Origin: Frigoribacterium sp. PhB24
Lineage (GTDB): Bacteria; Actinomycetota; Actinomycetes; Actinomycetales; Microbacteriaceae
Length of the DNA stretch: 64,000 bases
Direction: 5' to 3'
NCBI RefSeq assembly: GCF_003755185.1
Contig: NZ_RKIC01000012.1
Span: 124,001-188,000, forward strand
Position numbers and translations under genes: made by a program. Below, piece after piece: positions 42,640 through 50,928 of this stretch (the first letter of the stretch is position 1; each line of letters begins with the position of its first letter). The notes beneath the pieces were generated by a model. The model did not search any database and was not told the DNA's origin. It saw nothing but the letters and a program-made list of their open reading frames with translations.

Positions 42640-43434
42640 TCACGTGTGGCCGACGTACCGGCCGGCCTTGTGGTTCATCGCGAGGACGAGGTTCAGCACG
42701 ACGGCGCCGAGGGCCGAGAGCAGCACGATCCAGGGCGAGACGACGGTCAGCGAGGTCAGCACGATGAGCACGTCGAAGCCCATCTGCACGTAGCCGGCCC
42801 GCAGTCCGGCGCGTTCCTGCAGCACCAGGGCGAGGATGTTGATGCCGCCGAGGCTCGCCCCGTGACGGAACAGGATGAGCAGACCGACGCCGACGAGCAG
42901 GTTGCCGGCGAGGGTGCCGTAGATCGGGTCGACGCCCTCGACGTCGAACATCAGGGGGTGCAGGTACGAGAAGGCGGACAGCATGACCACCGTCAGGATC
43001 GTCCGCAGGGTGAACGGCCAGCCCTTCTTCCACACCGCGAGCGCGAAGAACGGCACGTTGACCAGGACGAACAGGACGCCGAAGGTCCAGCCCGTGGCGT
43101 AGCTGGTCAGCAGGGCGAGACCGGCCGTGCCGCCCGAGACGGCGCCGCTGGCCTTCAGCAGGAACAGCCCGAACGAGGCGAGGAAGACCCCGGTCACGAC
43201 GCCCATGACGTTCTCGGCGAGGGTGTGTTTGTTCGCGTCGACGGTCTCGATCGAGCCGGTCAGGGCGGGGTCGTCGATGCCGTGGCGGGCGGGGGCGGCG
43301 GCGTCGGGGGTCGCGGCGTCCGGCAGGCCGGCCGGCGACGACTCGGGGGCGGGCGAGGAGGCGGTGGTGACGTCGTCGGCGCGGGCGGCGGGGGTGGTGC
43401 CGGGGCGCGACTCGTCGAGGGGTTCGTGGGTCAC
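42640..43434 (-). CDS. YitT family membrane protein
   Basis: About 264 residues with a disordered N-terminus and five or six membrane segments (ENVMGVVTGVFLASFGLFLLKASGAVSGGTAGLALLTSYATGWTFGVLFVLVNVPFFALAV, and others to VLIVLTSLTVVSPWIVLLSALGAVVLNLVLA). GGTAGLALL and HGASLGGINILALVLQE are conserved in the YitT/YczE family, of uncertain transport role. I start at GTG 43434 (VTHEPLDESRPG); a GTG at 43467 is an alternative. Confidence 0.82.
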   Translation of the reverse strand: MTHEPLDESRPGTTPAARADDVTTASSPAPESSPAGLPDAATPDAAAPARHGIDDPALTGSIETVDANKHTLAENVMGVVTGVFLASFGLFLLKASGAVSGGTAGLALLTSYATGWTFGVLFVLVNVPFFALAVWKKGWPFTLRTILTVVMLSAFSYLHPLMFDVEGVDPIYGTLAGNLLVGVGLLILFRHGASLGGINILALVLQERAGLRAGYVQMGFDVLIVLTSLTVVSPWIVLLSALGAVVLNLVLAMNHKAGRYVGHT

Positions 43435-43506
43435 CGGCACATCCTGCCAGCCCCCTGTTGCGCGCACGTGACGCGCCGCGCCCGGGGCTGGCCCCGCCCT
43501 CAGGGT

Positions 43507-43568
43507 GCCGAGATGTCACGACGTGCCGTGTTCGCATCGACGGCGGCGGCAAGTCGTGACATCTCGGC
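43507..43568. repeat. Palindrome, family A, copy 3
   Basis: Arms 43507-43528 and 43547-43568 pair with one mismatch; the core GAGATGTCACGAC matches the other family A copies. Unlike those it lies between divergent genes (YitT-like leftward, hsdM rightward), so it is not simply a terminator. Confidence 0.7.
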
Positions 43569-43648
43569 GCGACGGGTATGGGTCGGGGCGCTCCATCTGA
43601 TCTGAAAGAATTTCCGAGCGCCGGAGCGCACGGAGGGATGTCGTCAGG

Positions 43649-45145
43649 GTGGAAAGCTCAATCAAGTCGCAGGTCGACCAGGTCTGGAGCGCCTTCTGGT
43701 CGGGCGGCATCGCGAACCCGCTCAACGCCATCGAGCAGATGACCTATCTGCTCTTCATCCGACGGCTCGACGAGGTGCACACCCGCGAAGAGAACCGGTC
43801 GAACGCCACCGGTCAGCCGATGCGGACGCGGGTCTTCCCCGAGGGCGTCGACGACACGGCTCGTCGGCCGCGTCCCTATGACGACCTGCGCTGGTCACGG
43901 TTCAAGAACTTCACCGCGGCCGAGATGTACGCCGTCGTCGAGCAGAACGTCTTCCCGTTCATCCGGAGGCTCGGTGACGAGGGCTCGTCGTTCGCGGCGA
44001 ACATGGCGGATGCGCGGTTCGGCATCCCCACGCCGGCCCTGCTGTCGAAGGTGGTCGACCTGCTCGACCACATCCCGATGGAGGCGCGCGACACCAAGGG
44101 CGACATCTACGAGTACATGCTGAGCAAGCTCGCGACCTCGGGTCAGAACGGGCAGTTCCGCACGTCGCGGCACATCATCCAGCTGATGGTCGACATGATC
44201 GCGCCCACCCCGCAGGACACGATCATCGATCCGGCTGCGGGTACGGCGGGCTTCCTCGTCGCGGCGGCGGAGTACCTCGACCAGCACCACCCCGAGATCT
44301 ACAACGACCCGACCGCGATGGCGCACTTCAACCACGACGCCTTCACCGGCTTCGACTCCGACGCGTCGATGTCGCGCATCGGCAGCATGAACATGCTGCT
44401 GCACGGGGTCGAGAACCCGGTGATCGAGCGTCGCGACAGCCTCGCCCAGGGGCACGCCGACGCCGAAAGGCGCTATTCGGTCGTGTTGGCCAACCCGCCC
44501 TTCGCCGGCAGTCTCGACTACGAGTCCACCGCCACCGACCTGCTGTCGATGGTCAAGACGAAGAAGACCGAGCTGCTCTTCCTGGCGCTGATGCTGCGTC
44601 TGCTCAAGAACGGCGGACGAGCCGCCGTCATCGTGCCCGACGGTGTGCTGTTCGGTTCGTCGAAGGCACACAAGGACGTCCGCAAGATGCTCGTCGACGA
44701 CCACAAGCTCGACGCCGTGGTCAAGCTGCCGAGCGGCACGTTCAAGCCCTATACAGGGGTGTCGACGGCGATCCTCTTCTTCACGAAGACCAGCTCGGGG
44801 GGAACCGATCACGTCTGGTTCTACGACGTCCGCGCCGACGGCTTCACGCTCGACGACAAGCGCACCCCGATCGAGGCCAACGACCTGCCCGACGCGCTCG
44901 CTCGGTGGAAGACGATCGGTAACGCGGACTCGCCTGAGCGCGAGCGCCCCCGTACGGCGCAGTCGTTCTTTGTGCCCCGCGCCGAGATCGTGGCCGAGGG
45001 CTACGACCTCAGCATCAACCGCTACCGCGAGGTCGAGCACGAGGAGGCGGTGCACCGGTCCCCGGAAGAGATCCTCGCCGACCTCGACGCCCTCGAGCGC
45101 GAGATCATCGCTGGACTTGCCGGCCTGAGGGCTGACGTCGTATGA
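43649..45145 (+). CDS. hsdM: Type I restriction-modification DNA methyltransferase subunit HsdM
   Basis: A 498-residue N6-adenine methyltransferase. The helical N domain (SQVDQVWSAFWSGGIANPLNAIEQMTYLLFIRRLDE) leads to the catalytic domain: TSRHIIQLMVDMIAP, SAM motif IIDPAAGTAGFLVAAAEYL (about 192-210) and catalytic NPPF in VVLANPPFAGS (about 280). With HsdS it modifies the host's copies of the recognition sequence. GTG start; the coding sequence overlaps hsdS by 4 bases. Confidence 0.94.
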   Translation: MESSIKSQVDQVWSAFWSGGIANPLNAIEQMTYLLFIRRLDEVHTREENRSNATGQPMRTRVFPEGVDDTARRPRPYDDLRWSRFKNFTAAEMYAVVEQNVFPFIRRLGDEGSSFAANMADARFGIPTPALLSKVVDLLDHIPMEARDTKGDIYEYMLSKLATSGQNGQFRTSRHIIQLMVDMIAPTPQDTIIDPAAGTAGFLVAAAEYLDQHHPEIYNDPTAMAHFNHDAFTGFDSDASMSRIGSMNMLLHGVENPVIERRDSLAQGHADAERRYSVVLANPPFAGSLDYESTATDLLSMVKTKKTELLFLALMLRLLKNGGRAAVIVPDGVLFGSSKAHKDVRKMLVDDHKLDAVVKLPSGTFKPYTGVSTAILFFTKTSSGGTDHVWFYDVRADGFTLDDKRTPIEANDLPDALARWKTIGNADSPERERPRTAQSFFVPRAEIVAEGYDLSINRYREVEHEEAVHRSPEEILADLDALEREIIAGLAGLRADVV

Positions 45146-46212
45146 CCACTGGGTTGGCATTACACAACGCAGCGAACGTGTTTCGTCTCAATTATGGCAA
45201 AGCCCTGCGGGCGGGCGCGCGGGTTCAGGGCTCGGTCCCTGTGTTCGGGAGTGGCGGCCTGGTAGGCCATCACGACACGCCATTGACGCAGGGGCGCGCG
45301 ATCGTGGTAGGGCGGAAGGGATCGATCGGATCTGTGACGTTCAGCGATGCCCCAAGCTGGCCGATCGATACGGCTTATTTCATCGACGAAGCATCGACTG
45401 CCTGTGACCTGCGCTGGCTCTATTGGTGCCTGCGCAATATGGGGCTTTCTGGAATGAACAAATCCGCGGCGGTCCCAGGCCTGAACAGGGACGACGTTTA
45501 TCGACTCCGCATGTGCGTTCCGCCGATCGTCGAGCAGCGGCGCATCGCCGCCATCCTCGACCAGGCCGACGAGCTCCGAGCCAAGCGGCGCCGCACCCTC
45601 GCCCTTCTCGACGAAGCACTCCCCGCCGCTTTCGCAGAACTCTTCCACGGTGCATCACATGCGACCGCACGCCTGAACGATGTCGGCATCGTCCGAACAG
45701 GCAGGACTCCTGCGGCTGGGAGCATCAATTCCAAGTCACTGGGCGTTCCATTCGTCACCCCAGGGGACCTCGCGAGTGACAAGCCCGTAGCTCGCTACGT
45801 TCATGACATCGCCGCTCTCGCCAAGGTGGCTGTCCCCGCCGGCAGTTTGCTGGTCTGCTGCATCGGCGCCACGGTCGGAAAATTGGCGCTCGCGACAGAG
45901 ATCTCGATGTACAACCAGCAGATCAATTCTGTGGAATGGGGCCCGAGTATCGAGCCCGCTTACGGATTGTTCGCAGTCAACGAGCTTCGAGGTCGCATCC
46001 GCGATTCAGCCGCCAGTACGACCATGCCCATTCTGAACAAGACACAGTTCTCGGCTTTGCGGATTCCAGTGCCGCCCATGGCTGACCAGCAGGCCTTCAG
46101 TGAGGTGTTTGAGGCCCATGGGCGCGTTCGCAATCAAGCTATCGCGCACCTCGCCCACCTCGACGAGCTCTTCGCCTCGCTTCAGCACCGCGCCTTCACC
46201 GGCCAGCTCTGA
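45142..46212 (+). CDS. hsdS: Type I restriction-modification specificity subunit HsdS
   Basis: A 356-residue subunit with two target-recognition halves. The first has the GSGGLVGHHDTPLTQGRAIVVGRKGSIGSVTF segment and ends in the conserved spacer PPIVEQRRIAAILDQADELRAKRRRTLALLDEAL; the second repeats this with PPMADQQAFSEVFEAHGRVRNQAIAHLAHLDELFASLQHRAF. The recognition domains are clearly less GC-rich and use rarer codons than the neighbours, as expected of exchanged specificity modules. Recognition sequence cannot be predicted. Confidence 0.92.
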   Translation: MTTGLALHNAANVFRLNYGKALRAGARVQGSVPVFGSGGLVGHHDTPLTQGRAIVVGRKGSIGSVTFSDAPSWPIDTAYFIDEASTACDLRWLYWCLRNMGLSGMNKSAAVPGLNRDDVYRLRMCVPPIVEQRRIAAILDQADELRAKRRRTLALLDEALPAAFAELFHGASHATARLNDVGIVRTGRTPAAGSINSKSLGVPFVTPGDLASDKPVARYVHDIAALAKVAVPAGSLLVCCIGATVGKLALATEISMYNQQINSVEWGPSIEPAYGLFAVNELRGRIRDSAASTTMPILNKTQFSALRIPVPPMADQQAFSEVFEAHGRVRNQAIAHLAHLDELFASLQHRAFTGQL

Positions 46213-46247
46213 GACGCGGGCGGCAGGACCGAGGCGACTCGTGCCTC

Positions 46248-46595
46248 CTACCCGCGGCTCAGCAACGAGTTGACGTAGCGGTTCAGGCTCACGCCCTGGC
46301 GCGTGGCGGCGATGGTCAGGGAGCGGTGCATGTCAGGCGTGGTCCGCAGGCGGAACTCTCCGCTGAAGCGTCGTTCGCCGAACGAGGCCGGAACGGGTTC
46401 GCCATTGGCAAGGAGGTCGTCGACGACCTCGGCGACGAGCGACCGAAGCCCGACGAGCGCGGCGTCCTGGTCGGCGTCGAGCCACGAGAGCGACGGGAAC
46501 TCCGCCACGGTGGCCGCGTACTCCTGGTCATCGGCCGACCAGGTGACGGCGTAGCTGTAGTGCCGCACATCGGGGGTGCTGAGCACGGGGTTCAT
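46248..46595 (-). CDS. hicB: HicB-type antitoxin
   Basis: A 115-residue protein. The N-terminus (YSYAVTWSADDQEYAATVAEFPSLSWLDADQDAALVGLRSLVAEVVDDLL) is the HicB RNase-H-like fold; the C-terminus (RTTPDMHRSLTIAATRQGVSLNRYVNSLLSRG) is the ribbon-helix-helix DNA-binding part. It should neutralise the HicA-type toxin and repress the pair. Its start overlaps the toxin stop by 4 bases. It points left, against the restriction genes on both sides. Confidence 0.88.
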   Translation of the reverse strand: MNPVLSTPDVRHYSYAVTWSADDQEYAATVAEFPSLSWLDADQDAALVGLRSLVAEVVDDLLANGEPVPASFGERRFSGEFRLRTTPDMHRSLTIAATRQGVSLNRYVNSLLSRG

Positions 46596-46837
46596 CGTTC
46601 CTCCAACTTGTCGATCGCTGCCAGGACCTGCTTGACCTGGTAGGCCTTCGCCTTGCCGTGGTCGTTCTGGATGTTCACGCGTGGATCTCCCTGCCATGGC
46701 ATCCGGTAGACCGAGTGGCTCCCGCCCCGACGACGCGGTTCACCGAACCGGTCGTCGCAGACCTTCTCGAGATCTGCGAATCGGACGTTCGCAGGGTTCC
46801 TGCGCATGCTGGCGATCACTGACTCGACGGAACCCAC
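46592..46837 (-). CDS. hicA: HicA-type toxin
   Basis: An 81-residue protein with the HicA double-stranded-RNA-binding-like pattern: FADLEKVCDDRFGEPRRRGGSHSVYRMP (GGSH holds the active-site His) and the C-terminal KAKAYQVKQVLAAIDKLEE. Such toxins cleave mRNA. The GTG start is at 46837; an ATG ten codons in (MRRNPANVRF) is also possible. The pair lies between hsdS and hsdR. Confidence 0.82.
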   Translation of the reverse strand: MGSVESVIASMRRNPANVRFADLEKVCDDRFGEPRRRGGSHSVYRMPWQGDPRVNIQNDHGKAKAYQVKQVLAAIDKLEER

Positions 46838-46921
46838 ATCACCATGGTGCCACTATCGGCACCACTCGACAAGCCTCGACGCCCTCACTCGGGCGTCCTG
46901 CTCGGGGCGTGAGGCCGGCGC

Positions 46922-46927
46922 TAGGCT
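46922..46927 (+). promoter_or_regulatory. -10 box TAGGCT of hsdR
   Basis: TAGGCT about 35 bases before the hsdR start, showing that hsdR has its own promoter apart from hsdMS. Confidence 0.4.
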
Positions 46928-46962
46928 GACGACAACACGCACCAGGGGGGCCACCGGCGGTC

Positions 46963-49900
46963 ATGAGCAACTTCGACTTCATCAGGCAAGGCTGGCCGGA
47001 GCTCGCCGAGCAAGCTCGCCGCGCCGAGCACTACGTCGTCGGCGACCCGCGAACCTCGCTGTTCTACTCCCGTCGGGCTCTCGAGGCTGCTGTCGAGTGG
47101 GCGTTCCGAGTCGACGCCTCGCTCCAACAGGCCTACCGGGACGACCTCAACGCGAGGCTGCACGACGCGTCCTTCATGCATCTCGCCGGACCCACGGTCC
47201 TCGACAAGATGCACGTCATCCGACAGCGGGGCAATGCCGCCGTCCACCGTGACGCCCCGGTGACCGTCCGCGAGAGCGAGGCGACGGTGCGCGAGCTCTT
47301 CCACGTCTTCGTGTGGTTCGCCTCGACCTTCGCCCTCACCACGGCAGACCGTCCGGCTGCCGGTCTGCGATTCGACGCGTCGCTCATCCCGCGACCTCGG
47401 CCGGGCGGGGCGCAGAGGTCTCGGGCCGAGACCGAGCAACTCGCCGAGCGGCTGCGCGTCGCCGACGCAGAGCTCGCCCGGGCAGAGCAGGCGAACGCGA
47501 CGCTCGCCACCGAGCTGGAGCAGCTCAGGGCTCAGGTCGCTGCCGCCAAGCCCGCCAACGTCGCCCACCCCGTGCCGCACGACTTCCAAGAGGCGCAGAC
47601 TCGCGCCGACCTGATCGATCCGCTGCTCCGTGAGTCGGGGTGGGCGCTCGACCAGGCCCGTGACCGCGAGTACCCCGTCACCGGGCTCCCGGACCGAGAC
47701 GGCGGCGACACCGCCACCGGACGCGCGGACTACGTGCTCTGGGGCTCGGACGGCAAGCCGCTCGCGGTCGTCGAGGCCAAGCGGGCCAGCTCGGACGCGC
47801 TCGTGGGGCAGCAGCAGGGGCGTCTCTACGCGGACGCGCTCGAGCGCGAGTTCGGCCAGCGGCCGGTCATCTACGTGACGAACGGCTTCGACACCTGGCT
47901 GTGGGACGATCTCGCCTACCCGCAGCGTCGAGTCCAGGGTTTCGCGACCAGGGACGAACTGCAATGGCTCGTGCAGCGTCGCCACAGTCAGGCGCCCCTG
48001 ACTCCTCCTGTCATCGACTCCACCATCGTCGAGCGTCTCTACCAGCACCGGGCGATCACGCGCGTGACCGAGGCCTTCGACGCCCATCAGCGACGTGCGC
48101 TCCTCGTGATGGCCACCGGCACGGGCAAGACCCGCACGGTGGTCGCACTCGCCGACTCCCTGATGCGGGCGAACCGAGTCAAGAGGGTGCTGTTCCTCGC
48201 CGACCGCGTCGCCCTTGCACGGCAGGCCGCCCGGCAATTCGTCGAGTTCCTGCCGGACGAGACGGTCGTGAACCTCGTCGAGACCAAGGACACGACCGGG
48301 CGGGTCTACGTCTCGACCTATCAGACGATGATGGGTCTGCTCGAGCAGCGGGACGCCGACGGCGTGCGTCGATTCGGGCCCAACCACTTCGACCTGATCG
48401 TCGTCGACGAGGCACACCGCTCGATCTACCAGAAGTACCGGTTCCTCTTCGACTGGTTCGACTCGCTCGTGGTCGGCCTGACGGCCACCCCGAAGGACGA
48501 CGTCGACCACGACACCTACGAGCTCTTCGGTCTCGAGTCCGGCGTGCCCACCGACTCGTACGACCTCGAGCGGGCGATCGCCGACGAACACCTCGTGCCG
48601 CCGGTGGGCCGCGTCGTGGCGACCCGCTTCACTCGTCAGGGCATCCGGTACGACGACCTCAGCGACGACGAGAAGGAGCGATGGGAGGAAGAGGACTGGG
48701 GCGACGAGGTCCCCGAGGCCGTCGACGCCTCGGCCGTGAACGACTGGCTCTTCAACCGTGACACCGTCGACGGGGTGCTCAGGGTGTTGATGGCCGAAGG
48801 GCGCACCGTGGCCGGCGGAGACACGATCGGCAAGACGATCGTCTTCGCGCGCAACCAGGCGCACGCCCGTTTCATCGAGGAGCGCTTCAACGCGAGCTAC
48901 CCGCACTTCAACGGCCTCCTGGCTCAGGTGGTGACCTACCAGACGCCGAACGCCGGTCACTTCATCGACGAGTTCTCGAACCCCGACCGGATGCCGCAGA
49001 TCGCGATCTCGGTCGACATGCTCGACACCGGCATCGACGTGCCCGACGTCGTCAACCTGGTCTTCTTCAAGCCCGTCGGGTCCAAGACCAAGTACTGGCA
49101 GATGGTGGGCCGAGGGACGCGCCTCCGTCCCGAGCTCTACGGGCCGAGCGGTCGGCGCGAGGACGGCACGTCCGACCGCGCCGGCGACAAGAAGGACTTC
49201 GTCATCTTCGACGTCGGCGGCAACATCGCCTACTTCAACGCCGACGTCCCGGAGGCCCCGACCAGCACGACTCGATCGCTGCGTTCCCGACTGTTCCTCG
49301 CGCGCCTTCGCCTCCTGCAGGGCCTCGACCATCAAGAGGTCCGGGGCGGCGACGAGGTCCAGCTCCGTTCCGATCTCGCGGCCCTGCTGCACGGACGGGT
49401 GGCAGGCATGACCGATGCCAACGTCCTCGTGCGGCCGCACCGCCGAGTGGTCGAGCGCTTCGCCCAGGGGCGTGCATGGTCCACGCTCGATGATGACGCT
49501 GTCGCCGCCGTCGTCGACGTGGCCGACCTTCCCTCGACCGCGGACGCTTCCGACACCGACGAAGACGCCAAGCGTTTCGACCTGCTGGCACTGAGAGCCC
49601 AGCTCGGCGTGCTCGAGGGCGCGCCCGGTTTCGCCGGTGCTCGTGCCCGCATCACGTCGATCGCGAGAGCTCTGGCGGGGCAACGGAACATCCCCGCGGT
49701 GGGGGCTCAGGGCGACCTGCTCGACCAGGTCGTCTCGGCCGAGTGGTGGGACGGCGTCACGGTGCCTCAGCTCGAGAAGATGCGTCGTGCACTGCGTGGT
49801 CTCGTCCAGTTGGCGCCGCGTGCGGAGCAGCGAGTGGTCTACACCGACCTCGACGACGAGGTCGACGTGCTCGACGACATCGAGATCGTGCTCGGTGCCG

Positions 49901-50385
49901 GGACCGTGATCGACCGCGTGCGCTTCCGCGAGAAGACCCTGGCGTTCCTCCGGGCGCACGAGAACCACCTCGTGCTGGCCAAGTTGCGGAAGGGGTCCCC
50001 GCTGACGGAGCAGGATGTGGCGAGCCTCGAGACCCTGCTGCTCGAGAGCGGCGAGGTCGACCCGCAACACCTGGCCATCGCGGTCGACGAGGCACAAGGT
50101 CTCGGGCACTTCATCCGATCGGTCGTCGGGATGGATCGCACAGCGGTCAGCGACGCCCTCAGCGCATTCGTGGCCGGGACGCGATTCACCGGGAACCAGC
50201 TCGCGTTCGTGAACATGATCGTCGACCGTCTCACCGACCACGGCCGGGTCAGCAAGGCTCTCCTGTACGAGCCGCCGTTCACCGCCTACGCCCCGACGGG
50301 CCCGGACGATCTCTTCGAGACGGCTGTGGTCCGCGACCTCTTCCAGGTTATCGACCGCATCGACGCCTCCGCCGAGGTCGGCTGA
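46963..50385 (+). CDS. hsdR: Type I restriction endonuclease/translocase subunit HsdR
   Basis: An 1140-residue motor nuclease. An N-terminal DUF4145-like domain (about 1-130) and coiled coil (about 150-200) precede the nuclease domain with TGRADYVLWGSDGKPLAVVEAKRAS (PD-(D/E)xK, about 245-270). The helicase shows ATGTGKTRTV (about 385), DEAHRSIYQK (about 480), LTATPKDD and GRGTRLRPELYG. The C-terminus is EcoEI-like. It cuts unmodified DNA after translocation. It carries only one copy of the dispersed word (49118). Confidence 0.95.
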   Translation: MSNFDFIRQGWPELAEQARRAEHYVVGDPRTSLFYSRRALEAAVEWAFRVDASLQQAYRDDLNARLHDASFMHLAGPTVLDKMHVIRQRGNAAVHRDAPVTVRESEATVRELFHVFVWFASTFALTTADRPAAGLRFDASLIPRPRPGGAQRSRAETEQLAERLRVADAELARAEQANATLATELEQLRAQVAAAKPANVAHPVPHDFQEAQTRADLIDPLLRESGWALDQARDREYPVTGLPDRDGGDTATGRADYVLWGSDGKPLAVVEAKRASSDALVGQQQGRLYADALEREFGQRPVIYVTNGFDTWLWDDLAYPQRRVQGFATRDELQWLVQRRHSQAPLTPPVIDSTIVERLYQHRAITRVTEAFDAHQRRALLVMATGTGKTRTVVALADSLMRANRVKRVLFLADRVALARQAARQFVEFLPDETVVNLVETKDTTGRVYVSTYQTMMGLLEQRDADGVRRFGPNHFDLIVVDEAHRSIYQKYRFLFDWFDSLVVGLTATPKDDVDHDTYELFGLESGVPTDSYDLERAIADEHLVPPVGRVVATRFTRQGIRYDDLSDDEKERWEEEDWGDEVPEAVDASAVNDWLFNRDTVDGVLRVLMAEGRTVAGGDTIGKTIVFARNQAHARFIEERFNASYPHFNGLLAQVVTYQTPNAGHFIDEFSNPDRMPQIAISVDMLDTGIDVPDVVNLVFFKPVGSKTKYWQMVGRGTRLRPELYGPSGRREDGTSDRAGDKKDFVIFDVGGNIAYFNADVPEAPTSTTRSLRSRLFLARLRLLQGLDHQEVRGGDEVQLRSDLAALLHGRVAGMTDANVLVRPHRRVVERFAQGRAWSTLDDDAVAAVVDVADLPSTADASDTDEDAKRFDLLALRAQLGVLEGAPGFAGARARITSIARALAGQRNIPAVGAQGDLLDQVVSAEWWDGVTVPQLEKMRRALRGLVQLAPRAEQRVVYTDLDDEVDVLDDIEIVLGAGTVIDRVRFREKTLAFLRAHENHLVLAKLRKGSPLTEQDVASLETLLLESGEVDPQHLAIAVDEAQGLGHFIRSVVGMDRTAVSDALSAFVAGTRFTGNQLAFVNMIVDRLTDHGRVSKALLYEPPFTAYAPTGPDDLFETAVVRDLFQVIDRIDASAEVG

Positions 50386-50432
50386 GATCGAACACGCGGC
50401 CCTGATCGGCCGCGGCCGTCCCGAACCCGTAC

Positions 50433-50460
50433 CTAACGCCGCGCCACCCCCGGCCGATAG
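50433..50460 (+). promoter_or_regulatory. Sigma-28 (FliA) promoter of flbD-motA-motB
   Basis: CTAACG (50433-50438), 14 bases, GCCGATAG (50453-50460), an exact consensus match right after hsdR. The codon 6 bases further on is GTA, not GTG. Confidence 0.85.
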
Positions 50461-50492
50461 TCATCCGTAGCCGCTCAGGACGAGCAGCGACA

Positions 50493-50516
50493 CCTGCCCC
50501 CACGGATGGAGGCAGG
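50493..50516 (+). promoter_or_regulatory. Putative CsrA-binding stem-loop in the flbD leader
   Basis: CCTGCC and GGCAGG form a 6-bp stem around a loop containing CACGGATGGA, close to the CsrA consensus ACA-GGATG. It lies about 30 bases after the predicted transcription start and about 25 before the flbD ATG. Confidence 0.55.
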
Positions 50517-50539
50517 AGACACAGACCTAGGACGGGCCG

Positions 50540-50926
50540 ATGATCGTCGTCACGCGACTCAACGACAGCAGATTCGCTGTCAACCCTGACCTCATCGAGC
50601 GCATCCACGAGACGCCCGACACGGTCCTGATCATGGTCGACGGCGCGAAGTACGTCGTGACCGAGCCGATGGCCGAGGTCATCGAGATGATCGCCCGCTA
50701 CCGGGCTCGCATCGTCTCGCTCGCCTACGACGAACCGTCCGCCACCGCGCCGGCCAGCCAGGCCCTCGGCAACCGCACCTCGACCGGCCCGCAGCTCGGC
50801 ATCGTCCGTGGCTCGTCCGGGTCCGGAGGCGCGGGTCGCGTCACCGAGTTCCGGCCCGCCGTGCAGGCTCCCGCCGTCCACGCGCCGGCGACGCACGCGC
50901 CGACCGACGCCACGCAGGGACGCTGA
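50540..50926 (+). CDS. flbD: Flagellar FlbD family protein
   Basis: A 128-residue protein. The first 60 residues (MIVVTRLNDSRFAVNPDLIERIHETPDTVLIMVDGAKYVVTEPMAEVIEMIARYRARIV) are the complete FlbD domain, followed by a disordered Ala/Pro tail not found in short family members. FlbD (SwrD-like) proteins raise motor torque in Bacillus; a place just upstream of motA fits. The tail overlaps a dispersed word (50825). Confidence 0.88.
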   Translation: MIVVTRLNDSRFAVNPDLIERIHETPDTVLIMVDGAKYVVTEPMAEVIEMIARYRARIVSLAYDEPSATAPASQALGNRTSTGPQLGIVRGSSGSGGAGRVTEFRPAVQAPAVHAPATHAPTDATQGR

Positions 50927-50928
50927 CC

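Noticed and set aside
46921-50241. A very long open frame on the strand opposite hsdR
   Set aside because: Its translation has no recognisable domain, and open antisense frames are expected opposite GC-rich genes. The sense strand encodes a full HsdR with all motifs.
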